Source: Trichomonas vaginalis G3
Lineage: Eukaryota; Parabasalia; Trichomonadida; Trichomonadidae
Assembly (NCBI RefSeq): GCF_026262505.1
Contig: NC_067206.1
Span: forward strand, 10,226,268 to 10,290,267
Reading direction: 5' to 3'
DNA length: 64,000 nucleotides
The notes under the pieces were generated by a model. That model ran no database searches. It saw only the letters and a list, made by a program, of their open reading frames with translations, and was not told the DNA's origin. Made by a program: the position numbers and the translations under genes. Positions within the stretch are counted from its first letter, which is position 1. Every line of letters begins with the position of its first letter. Below are positions 20,764 to 27,823 of the stretch, piece by piece.

Positions 20764-21207
20764 ATGTCTGAACATCATATAAAGTTCTTTAAGATCCAAC
20801 AGTTTGTAGATGAAGTGAAGAAGCAAAATAAAACAGCAAAGAGACTACTTATATGCTTACCACAAACATTATGTCAAGGAAAGTATGGTTATAGTGCAAG
20901 TCCGATCATGATCTTTGTCGATAAGCAGAAATACACAAATGAAGGTTTAGCTAATTTACTCAAGTTTGAAAAGATAGCTATAAACATTCCTGACCATTTC
21001 TCAGCGAGAATAAACCTTGACAAGACTAAAAGTTATTGTTTATATGTAGATCTCACGAAATCAACAAAGAGTAAAGACAAAGAATATAACCCAGTTGAAC
21101 TTAAGACAATGGGTAAGAACTTACTCAAAGCTGCTATCAAACCTGTCGAAGAGATCGACATTGAGGATGAAGCAGAAGAAATAGATGTAGATCCTGAAGT
21201 GTTATAA
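20764..21207 (+). CDS. unknown 147-aa Maverick protein
   Basis: Mixed alpha/beta protein beginning MSEHHIKFFKIQQFVDEVKK with a strongly acidic C-terminal tail (EEIDIEDEAEEIDVDPEVL). No signal peptide or membrane segment. Not recognised. It starts a short plus-strand unit; upstream is an AT-rich 60-base promoter gap shared with the small minus gene. Confidence 0.6.
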   Translation: MSEHHIKFFKIQQFVDEVKKQNKTAKRLLICLPQTLCQGKYGYSASPIMIFVDKQKYTNEGLANLLKFEKIAINIPDHFSARINLDKTKSYCLYVDLTKSTKSKDKEYNPVELKTMGKNLLKAAIKPVEEIDIEDEAEEIDVDPEVL

Positions 21208-21351
21208 ACGATAAAGTTTATTTTTGGAGGAAGATGGTGTCAGACCATTTGATCTGGCATGCTTGTTCTAGGTAATTGCAGAAACCTGGAAAGATTGTTA
21301 TTGGTCTGAGTTTCATACTGGTCTCTCATCTCTCCATTGAAGCAAGTAAAT

Positions 21352-21519
21352 TTACATGAAGAGTTCGTCTGGATTCTCAGGCTTTGGTACACACTGATCG
21401 AAGATCTGTATGACCTCTTCATGACCGTACTCCCTCTGGTCAGACATGAGTGTTCTGAAGAACTTTTGCATCTTCGGACCAGGTTTAGCATCTATGCAAC
21501 GAGTGGGTCTCATTGACAT
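21352..21519 (-). CDS. small 55-aa protein, unknown
   Basis: Begins MSMRPTRCIDAKPGPKMQKF and ends VPKPENPDELFM. Its start is only 23 bases from the start of the divergent gene at 21543, repeating the divergent-pair arrangement. No domain recognised. Between its stop and 21207 about 140 bases contain only a short minus-strand open stretch without clear support. Confidence 0.45.
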   Translation of the reverse strand: MSMRPTRCIDAKPGPKMQKFFRTLMSDQREYGHEEVIQIFDQCVPKPENPDELFM

Positions 21520-21542
21520 TTTTGTCACTTTTATTTGGTCGA

Positions 21543-21749
21543 ATGGAAGGATTCGAGTTCATGCCACTTGACAGCAAAGAAGGTGCAGAAGAGGTTGTTG
21601 TTGCTGCATTCTATGCGAGCTCACACGTTGACGCATTCCGAACTTACCAGGATGACCTCGAAAAAGAAGGTCGAAAGCTTGGAAAGATCCAAATGTTGCT
21701 TGAGTTCTTCCGTGGAAACCTTGCACAGAAGTATGAGAAGAAAGAATAA
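21543..21749 (+). CDS. unknown 68-aa Maverick protein
   Basis: The frame is open from 21513, but the methionine at 21543 (MEGFEFMPLDSKEGAEEVVV) fits the spacing better. The product is a small acidic helical protein with a Lys-rich end. Not recognised. Confidence 0.5.
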   Translation: MEGFEFMPLDSKEGAEEVVVAAFYASSHVDAFRTYQDDLEKEGRKLGKIQMLLEFFRGNLAQKYEKKE

Positions 21750-21806
21750 ACAACTAATTATTACTGAGCTTAGCTCATAAATGTAAGTTTTTACTCTGAT
21801 CAGATC

Positions 21807-22313
21807 TTAGATCTCGTCGGGACAAGCGGAAAGGATAAAGTCCATGAGCTGGACTTTTGTCTTAGTGAGCGGTACTGCGGTCATGAGTAGTTCGCGCTTG
21901 TTTGAGCCACTTGGAACGCGACCCTTCCAATTCCTCATAGATCTCAAGGCAGAGATCGTGAAGAACTCAAGGACAAAGAGTCTTTGAGACTTGGTAAGGA
22001 ATCCCTCATCATCTCTTTCATCCTGGAGGGTCTTTGTGGATGCAGTGGACTTGATCTCGTCTTCCTCGATCGGATCATTCTCATAATCTTCATCACCCTT
22101 CTTCCTAAACGTCATCTGCTCTCTCTTGTAGTCGTTCCTGAGAGCATTGAGTCCAGCTTCAAGATCTTGTGAGTTCTTTGCAGGTTTATTGAAAGTTTTC
22201 TTTTCCTGCATTTGCTGTATAAGCTGGGTTTGCTGTTGCATCATCTGCAACATCATTGCCATCATATCTAGTGTTGGTGATGCTGGAGCTGGTGTTGTAC
22301 CATCTTGGGACAT
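21807..22313 (-). CDS. Gln/Met-rich protein with basic C-terminal half
   Basis: The frame continues open through the 15-base repeat array, but MSQDGTTPAPASPTLDMMAM at 22313 is the natural start, giving 168 residues. A Met/Gln-rich coiled coil (MMAMMLQMMQQQTQLIQQMQ) is followed by an acidic linker and a globular end (FVLEFFTISALRSMRNWKG). The start region (Pro/Ala, Met/Gln) resembles the Gln/Met-rich sequence readable near 1440-1500 in the left relic. It is one half of a divergent pair around the minisatellite. Function unknown. Confidence 0.55.
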   Translation of the reverse strand: MSQDGTTPAPASPTLDMMAMMLQMMQQQTQLIQQMQEKKTFNKPAKNSQDLEAGLNALRNDYKREQMTFRKKGDEDYENDPIEEDEIKSTASTKTLQDERDDEGFLTKSQRLFVLEFFTISALRSMRNWKGRVPSGSNKRELLMTAVPLTKTKVQLMDFILSACPDEI

Positions 22314-22324
22314 TCGGTCGTCGG

Positions 22325-22786
22325 TTATGTCTTTACAAAAGACTGCTTTACAAAAGACAGCTTTACAAAAGACAGCTTTACAAAAGACAGCTTTACAAAA
22401 GACAGCTTTACAAAAGACAGCTTTACAAAAGACAGCTTTACAAAAGACAGCTTTACAAAAGACAGCTTTACAAAAGACTGCTTTACAAAAGACAGCTTTA
22501 CAAAAGACGTCTTGACAAAAGACAGCTTTACAAAAGACTGCTTTACAAAAGCATTTTCTCACAAAATTGAATACTTTTGCTTTACAAAAGACGTCTTGAC
22601 AAAAGATTGCTTTACAAAAGTCTGCTTTACAAAAGACGTCTTGACAAAAGATTGCTTTACAAAAGTCTGCTTTACAAAAGATTGCTTTACAAAAGTCTGC
22701 TTTACAAAAGACAGCTTTACAAAAGATTGCTTTACAAAAGTCTGCTTTACAAAAGACAGCTTTACAAAAGATTGCTTTACAAAAGC
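22325..22786. repeat. 15-base minisatellite between divergent genes
   Basis: About 30 copies of a 15-base unit (consensus CTTTACAAAAGACAG; variants CTTTACAAAAGATTG, CTTTACAAAAGTCTG and CTTGACAAAAGACGT). It is interrupted once at about 22553-22578. Since 15 is divisible by three and the unit has no stop in most frames, it keeps long reading frames open on both strands; these are shadows, not genes. It fills the whole shared upstream region of two divergent genes. Confidence 0.95.
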
Positions 22787-22787
22787 C

Positions 22788-23186
22788 ATGACTGATCTTC
22801 ATCCAATTTGTTTAATCGAACTTAATGAAGTAATTTCTGCATATCTCCTGCATGTATTTGGAAACGAGAGGATAAGACAACTCACCAAGGTTTCCAGACG
22901 CCAGATCCAAAGACTTGAATCAACTGCAGGAGTAATCCTAAGCTTTGAAGAAGGATTAACCAATAAGAAAGATGTCATTGACTCCAAGCGTGAAAGCCTT
23001 GCTGCTTTCTTACGCAAACACCCATGGGTCGATGTTGATCTCCAATCTCCTTACCAAGGACTCGTTGAAACCTTCACGACCTACAGACAGCTCCTTGACA
23101 GACCTGAGCAGAACCTTCTGGTCGAACGTGATGGCACATTAAGCCCTACAGACGAGTCAATCCAGAGAGAAGAAGCTCAAGAGTAA
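22788..23186 (+). CDS. unknown 132-aa Maverick protein
   Basis: Starts MTDLHPICLIELNEVISAYL directly behind the minisatellite. The residues before this methionine are repeat-coded and unlikely to be translated. It is mostly helical, with RQIQRLESTAGVILSFEEG and a polar tail. Not recognised. Its codon use is richer in GC than the long structural genes, like its neighbours at 21543 and 25096. Confidence 0.55.
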   Translation: MTDLHPICLIELNEVISAYLLHVFGNERIRQLTKVSRRQIQRLESTAGVILSFEEGLTNKKDVIDSKRESLAAFLRKHPWVDVDLQSPYQGLVETFTTYRQLLDRPEQNLLVERDGTLSPTDESIQREEAQE

Positions 23187-23308
23187 AAATCTGACATTTA
23201 TACTTTACATGACATTTTTTTCATGAGTGTTCACGTTAAGATCAATGATGAAAACATGACTCATGGGAAGATATCATTGATGACATAGAGAATGACCTTG
23301 ATGAAAAC

Positions 23309-23797
23309 ATGATGGGAGCTCAAACGTCAGTTAAGGTCAAACTTGGTGAAGTTCAAGAAAAGATCTCCGAGATCAATGCAAAAATATCTGCTCTTACAGA
23401 GGTTGACGTTTATTACAGAAGCTTGGAGAGAACTTTAAGCAAACTTGAACGTCAGAACCAAAGTCTCATAGTTGTGCTCCAGAAACTCAGTCTCATGCGT
23501 AAAGCATATAATGACTACCTACATGTAAGAGACTTACCTTCTTATTCTACTCCAGATCTCGACTTTTCCGATATAAGTCCAATCCTTATTGATACAACAC
23601 TTACGATAGCAGGGATGCTTCCTACATATCCAGAATATGATAACTTACCTCAGCTCTTCGAGTATCTCAAGAAAAAGTTCATGATCTTATTATGCGAGAC
23701 CATGAAAAGACGTCAAAATACCAGAACAGAACGAGAACAGAGCTTACTAATAGACTTATTATATAATACTAAAGAAATAAAGGAGTTTTTATTCTAA
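23309..23797 (+). CDS. coiled-coil protein, unknown
   Basis: Open frame of 162 residues. Residues 10-70 are a strong coiled coil (EVQEKISEINAKISALTEVD, then YYRSLERTLSKLERQ); the second half is helical. It ends convergently with, and overlaps by 9 bases, the minus gene at 23789. Not recognised. Confidence 0.55.
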   Translation: MMGAQTSVKVKLGEVQEKISEINAKISALTEVDVYYRSLERTLSKLERQNQSLIVVLQKLSLMRKAYNDYLHVRDLPSYSTPDLDFSDISPILIDTTLTIAGMLPTYPEYDNLPQLFEYLKKKFMILLCETMKRRQNTRTEREQSLLIDLLYNTKEIKEFLF

Positions 23798-24076
23798 CTT
23801 TGGTATTTTTGGGAAGAACTGATCTGGATCATATTTGTCAACCACAGGTTTTGGTATCAAAAGTCTCTCTGGTTCTTGGACGTCTGGTACTGGAAATGGT
23901 TCCTTTGGTTTCCTAGCTTTTGGGAGATCTAAAAATTTTCTTGGTCTCTTTCTTTTGTGTAAGTGTTGTCCATTTTTATCGACAACGAATGTGAGCTTTC
24001 CGTCGTCAAAGATGAATGTCGTCGCTTCTTCAGTTCCCTCATCAACTATTATCTTCTTGATCTTTCTCTTCTCCAT
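23789..24076 (-). CDS. small basic Pro-rich protein
   Basis: MEKRKIKKIIVDEGTEEATT start at 24076; 95 residues. A short beta part (GKLTFVVDKNGQHLHKRKRP) is followed by a Pro-rich tail. The VVDKNGQHLHKRKRP segment loosely recalls the YYVxxMKNGxVQxRK motif of 12555 and 27587. It overlaps the end of the methyltransferase gene by 35 bases, suggesting co-expression from one minus-strand unit. Confidence 0.5.
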   Translation of the reverse strand: MEKRKIKKIIVDEGTEEATTFIFDDGKLTFVVDKNGQHLHKRKRPRKFLDLPKARKPKEPFPVPDVQEPERLLIPKPVVDKYDPDQFFPKIPKLE

Positions 24077-24884
24077 TAACAGAAAAAGTGACATATATTA
24101 CTTCATTGTTTTTCTGGGTGTTAGGATTAATTAAACCTCTATCTATAACATGCTTTCTCATAGAAAACTTCTCTCCATATCTTTTTGTCAATATCTCTAA
24201 AAGTTCTTCTGTATAAGATTTATCACTACTGAAGTAAATAGATGGATAATTAAGGACATCAAAGGTTTCTACAGTATCTTTAAGAGTCCATTCATCTCCA
24301 TACTGTATAGAATAAGTATGGAAGTATGGAGGATCACATATAAAGAAAACATTGGGAAGATCTTTATACTCATTGAAGAGTATTCTCCAATCTTTATGAA
24401 CAATAGTTAAACCTTCAAGATAGTCATCTATGTTTTCACCAAATAAGTTAGTATATCTGAGGTATAACACTTTCTTCATTAATGTGTCAAGATCATAGTA
24501 TTTGTATGCTCCAGAATAGAGAAGACGTGAACATAATGTATCCCAGTCTATGTATGGAGCTTTACTTATAACTTCTCTGACGATCTCTTTCTGATCAGTA
24601 GGAATTTTCTCATCTGGCTTAACATTTATTCTCTCCTTAAGTTCCTTAAGTATTTCATTCGTGTCATGAATGTGTTTCAGTCTATCAACGTAGTTATCAT
24701 AGTCGTTAGCTATGATCGTTGCTTTTGGGAACATAATATGCAACAGATGAGAGATATAGAGAGAACCACCAAAGAGGTCAACGAAGACATAATCCCCTTT
24801 GATGTCTTTGAGTATGTCGATAAGAGCTTTCCTGATCTTCGACTTATTACCTATGAAAGGTAAAGGAGGTTTGGTAAAAATCAT
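24042..24884 (-). CDS. D12-class (Dam-like) adenine-N6 DNA methyltransferase
   Basis: Open frame of 280 residues. The three family signatures are in order: PFIGNKSKIRKAL near the N-terminus and FVDLFGGS at about residue 36 (AdoMet binding), and FICDPPYFHTYS at about 175 (catalytic DPPY). The size equals that of bacterial and T4 Dam enzymes. It would transfer a methyl group to adenine in DNA, probably in a short site. In the element it could mark the virus-like genome or change host gene expression; trichomonads are reported to carry 6-methyladenine. It is not a usual Polinton gene and is likely of phage or bacterial origin. Confidence 0.88.
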   Translation of the reverse strand: MIFTKPPLPFIGNKSKIRKALIDILKDIKGDYVFVDLFGGSLYISHLLHIMFPKATIIANDYDNYVDRLKHIHDTNEILKELKERINVKPDEKIPTDQKEIVREVISKAPYIDWDTLCSRLLYSGAYKYYDLDTLMKKVLYLRYTNLFGENIDDYLEGLTIVHKDWRILFNEYKDLPNVFFICDPPYFHTYSIQYGDEWTLKDTVETFDVLNYPSIYFSSDKSYTEELLEILTKRYGEKFSMRKHVIDRGLINPNTQKNNEVIYVTFSVNGEEKDQEDNS

Positions 24885-24908
24885 TTATATGGTAATAAAA
24901 ATAAGTGT

Positions 24909-25079
24909 TTACTTGAGACAATAACCTCTGTTGAGTTTGTAGAACAAGATCAGAAGTACGATCAAGTTCAAAACAACACAAATGGCTAGGATTGCGTTAC
25001 CAACAATCTTTGTCTTTTCCCAGCAAGACTTCTTCTTTGGTTCATGTGCTGCTTCGACATCACTGTATGGCTCGGACAT
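24909..25079 (-). CDS. small single-pass membrane protein
   Basis: From MSEPYSDVEAAHEPKKKSCW at 25079; 56 residues. After a polar N-terminus, VGNAILAICVVLNLIVLLIL forms one membrane segment, followed by FYKLNRGYCLK. Its start is 16 bases from that of the divergent gene at 25096. A virion or host-membrane protein is plausible; function unknown. Confidence 0.55.
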   Translation of the reverse strand: MSEPYSDVEAAHEPKKKSCWEKTKIVGNAILAICVVLNLIVLLILFYKLNRGYCLK

Positions 25080-25095
25080 TAACTTAAAAAGTGTC

Positions 25096-25488
25096 ATGAC
25101 CACTTCATTTTTGATGAAGTCAACAGCTTATGTCCACTTCCTCCCACAAGCACTTGAGGAACAAGAGAAGGTCATCATTGAATACCTTCAAGCCACTGAG
25201 AAGCTCCAAAAGCTTCAAGATCTCCGCGAAGAGTTCAAGTCCCGCTTGAAACAGGAGAACTTACTGCAGGAGTACATGCTCATCTTGTACCCATTACTAG
25301 ATGGCTCCCATTTACCATCAGAGTACACTGCAGCTCTTGATGCACTCAAAGATCTTCGCGATCACCGTCCGATCGGTAAAGAAGCCTTCGAGCTCACCAT
25401 TGAGCAAGCCATCCTCGCCAAGGACAATGCAAAGAAGCGGATGCTCGAAGCTCTTGATAAGATCAAGGAGTACGTCGAAACGTTCTAA
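25096..25488 (+). CDS. helical coiled-coil protein, unknown
   Basis: Methionines at 25096 and 25114 are both possible starts (MTTSFLMKSTAYVHFLPQAL); the longer frame from 24982 would overlap the divergent gene. It is about 130 residues, nearly all helical (EEQEKVIIEYLQATEKLQKL), ending IKEYVETF. Not recognised. Confidence 0.5.
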   Translation: MTTSFLMKSTAYVHFLPQALEEQEKVIIEYLQATEKLQKLQDLREEFKSRLKQENLLQEYMLILYPLLDGSHLPSEYTAALDALKDLRDHRPIGKEAFELTIEQAILAKDNAKKRMLEALDKIKEYVETF

Positions 25489-25572
25489 AATAATTACTTG
25501 AGTAAACATAAGTTTTATTCATTGTTTATCTTTTCAAGATATTCTTTCATCTTGACGTTATATTTTCCTAAC

Positions 25573-26154
25573 TCATACAATAACATACTTAAGACATAAA
25601 TTATACCTACTTATTAACTCAGTATATTGTGCATTATATGCATACTTAAACTCTTGAGCAATATTGTTCTCATCAATGATTCTGATCTGAGCTATTTTTG
25701 AGAAAGGTGGTGGAATACCACAGCATGTGATGTCTGGGTCCAGTAGGTCTATTTCACACTTGAACCCAGTCATTCTGTGAACAACTTCTTCCAAGTCTGG
25801 CTTAGGTAGTAAGATCTGATCTTTGCTCACTAAGTTAGAAAAGAGCTCTTTGTCTTGGTCTAGAAGTATCTTCTGGTATATACTAAGTAAATACTCTTCT
25901 ACACCAATCCTCGATGAAGTCTCCACAGATCTCGATGAGGTCAGGTTGGAAGTTAATGGACTTAAAGGAGGAGGATACATTGGTGCTTCTGAGTTCGTAG
26001 TTGTTTCCTCTTTTTTTATCTCTGTTGGAGCATCACTTACTGTACCAGATGGATAGTTCTTTATCACAATGTTATTAGTTGTTCTTGAATCAACATTGCT
26101 TGTTGGTTCAATTGGAAGATTAGCTGCACCATAAAGAATTGACTTCGATCTCAT
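25573..26154 (-). CDS. conserved Maverick protein with PPPLS and CCG motifs
   Basis: Open frame of 193 residues: a disordered first half with YPPPLSPL, then a folded half with ITCCGIPPPFSKIAQIRI and an end in NAQYTELISRYNLCLK. The Maverick 2 protein at 54755-55456 has the same plan (TYPPPLSS, a long helix, VSCCGTVAKI, and NDIYNKIVDEYKISLEK), so this is a conserved gene of trichomonad Mavericks, probably structural. A 23-residue minus-strand open stretch (25515-25586) overlaps its end and is not supported as a gene. Confidence 0.6.
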   Translation of the reverse strand: MRSKSILYGAANLPIEPTSNVDSRTTNNIVIKNYPSGTVSDAPTEIKKEETTTNSEAPMYPPPLSPLTSNLTSSRSVETSSRIGVEEYLLSIYQKILLDQDKELFSNLVSKDQILLPKPDLEEVVHRMTGFKCEIDLLDPDITCCGIPPPFSKIAQIRIIDENNIAQEFKYAYNAQYTELISRYNLCLKYVIV

Positions 26155-26189
26155 TTGTTATGAGTAAAAATTGTTTTATTCTCATATAA

Positions 26190-26543
26190 ATGACGAACAT
26201 TAACCCAGAGAACAACACAGAATATACTGCAACAGGAGTTGTTTACAATGATCTAGATCAGATCGTCCAACTCAAAGCCCCAAGAGGAAGGAATTTAATA
26301 AGACAACCTCCACCAAAGATATATGTTGATGATGGTAGTAATGGGTTCAACTTAGTGTATCATTACTCATATCCTCAATATGCAAAAATTGGGTCTACCC
26401 CAAACGTGACAAACCATTATATGAACCTTTATGATGAAGCAAGGTTTCATGCACCAACGAAGAAAGAACCTGATGCATCAAGATTACATGAATTCGCAGA
26501 CCATGATGGTTATAGCGATTACTCAATGCCTGTAAGACTTTAA
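26190..26543 (+). CDS. unknown 117-aa protein upstream of integrase
   Basis: Begins MTNINPENNTEYTATGVVYN and contains KAPRGRNLIRQPPPKIYVDD. It is polar and probably beta-rich. It lies 13 bases upstream of the integrase start in the same direction. Not recognised. Confidence 0.5.
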   Translation: MTNINPENNTEYTATGVVYNDLDQIVQLKAPRGRNLIRQPPPKIYVDDGSNGFNLVYHYSYPQYAKIGSTPNVTNHYMNLYDEARFHAPTKKEPDASRLHEFADHDGYSDYSMPVRL

Positions 26544-26556
26544 CGTTAATAAAAAA

Positions 26557-27624
26557 ATGACTGTTGGTAAACAAGAAAAAACTTTAATACAAGAGGATTT
26601 GATGCTACCAATATATTCAACTGATATGGGAGCTTATCAATTCGATACATTTGAGAATCCTGGTGGAACACCACCATATTTTCTTTTGTTCATCAATGTA
26701 AACAGTAGAAAAGGTTATGCGTTCCCAATGAGTGAAAAGAACTCAAACAATGTTCTAAGTGCAATGCAGAAGTTCATTTCACAAGCTACAGGTGAAATGA
26801 AGCCTACAATACTTACTAGTGATGAAGACCCAGCTTATACGACACAAAATGTTCGAGATCTGTTGGTCAGTCATAACATTGAGCACATGACGACACAGAA
26901 ATACAATCATAACATACTAGGTATTATTAATAGGTTCTGTAGAACTATTAGAACTATGTTACATATGAAGTTAAACCTCAAAGAAGGTGATAAAACACCA
27001 CCTTTCACTGCAGATACAATGAGACAAATTATTAATGACTACAACACTGAATATCATTCAAGCACACAACAAAAGCCTGATGATTTCACAGAAAAGGATA
27101 ATGAGGAATATATAAAGAAGCAAAGATTGAAAGAAGAGTATGTCAGAAAAAATAACCTTTATAACTTAAGACCTGGTCAAAAAGTTCAAGTCATAGTTGA
27201 ACCAAGAACATGGGGTAAAGGTAACCAACAAAGAAGACATCTTGATCCTTCTTATTATACAGTTGATTCAGTTGATACAAGTGCATACTTGTTAAGAGCA
27301 AAAGATGGAAGTGTTGCAAGATATCCACGTTATCAGATATGGACAAAAATAGAGCATGGATTAAAGCAAGGAGAAACTTTAGATCAAGGAAGACACGGTG
27401 CTGTTAAAAGTATTGATGGTCATGAACTTGTCGGTAATGATGTAAAGTATGATGTTACGTTTGAGAACGAAAATACAGGAAAAGTGACAGGTAGAGGTAT
27501 GCGTGAAGGTAATCCAAACAGGTTGTCACAAATGGAAGTACAGTATTGGAGGAAAAATATTAATGAAGGTCATGTTAAAGATATGCCTAGTTTTCTTGAG
27601 AAGTATCGTGGGTTTCGAGTTTAG
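26557..27624 (+). CDS. INT: retroviral-type integrase (Maverick c-integrase)
   Basis: Open frame of 355 residues with an RNase H-like integrase core at about 15-170: a first strand LPIYSTDMGAYQFDTF, the segment ILTSDEDPAYTTQNVRDLLV, and NHNILGIINRFCRTIRTMLH. The middle is basic (KGNQQRRHL), and the C-terminal part (YDVTFENENTGKVTGRGMRE) resembles the chromodomain-like tail found in Maverick integrases. It would insert the linear element. Its end overlaps the convergent small gene at 27587 by 38 bases. Confidence 0.85.
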   Translation: MTVGKQEKTLIQEDLMLPIYSTDMGAYQFDTFENPGGTPPYFLLFINVNSRKGYAFPMSEKNSNNVLSAMQKFISQATGEMKPTILTSDEDPAYTTQNVRDLLVSHNIEHMTTQKYNHNILGIINRFCRTIRTMLHMKLNLKEGDKTPPFTADTMRQIINDYNTEYHSSTQQKPDDFTEKDNEEYIKKQRLKEEYVRKNNLYNLRPGQKVQVIVEPRTWGKGNQQRRHLDPSYYTVDSVDTSAYLLRAKDGSVARYPRYQIWTKIEHGLKQGETLDQGRHGAVKSIDGHELVGNDVKYDVTFENENTGKVTGRGMREGNPNRLSQMEVQYWRKNINEGHVKDMPSFLEKYRGFRV

Positions 27625-27823
27625 CTTGTAAGTCCTTTATTTTTGTTTCATACAATGAGATCTTCCTTCTGATCTGTTCATCATTGAGAGGTTGCTTGAC
27701 TTTACGGAACTGTACACGTCCGTCTTTCATTGTATGTACATAATATCCATCAGGAACCTTACCATCTTTTATATATTCAGTTAACCACTTTTGTTTAGTT
27801 GATGCTTTAATGACTTGACTCAT
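27587..27823 (-). CDS. small protein with YYVxxMKxGxVQxRK motif
   Basis: A 78-residue protein. WLTEYIKDGKVPDGYYVHTM followed by KDGRVQFRKVKQPLN matches the motif in the 12555-13004 gene of the same element; a coiled coil follows. It sits 4 bases inside the end of the large repeat gene, so the two are probably co-transcribed. Function unknown. Confidence 0.55.
   Translation of the reverse strand: MSQVIKASTKQKWLTEYIKDGKVPDGYYVHTMKDGRVQFRKVKQPLNDEQIRRKISLYETKIKDLQAKLETHDTSQEN

Noticed and set aside
22325-22786. Possible CRISPR array or Cys/Lys-repeat protein in the 15-base repeat
   Set aside because: The units are directly adjacent without spacers, and the long frames on both strands arise only because the unit length is divisible by three and has few stops.
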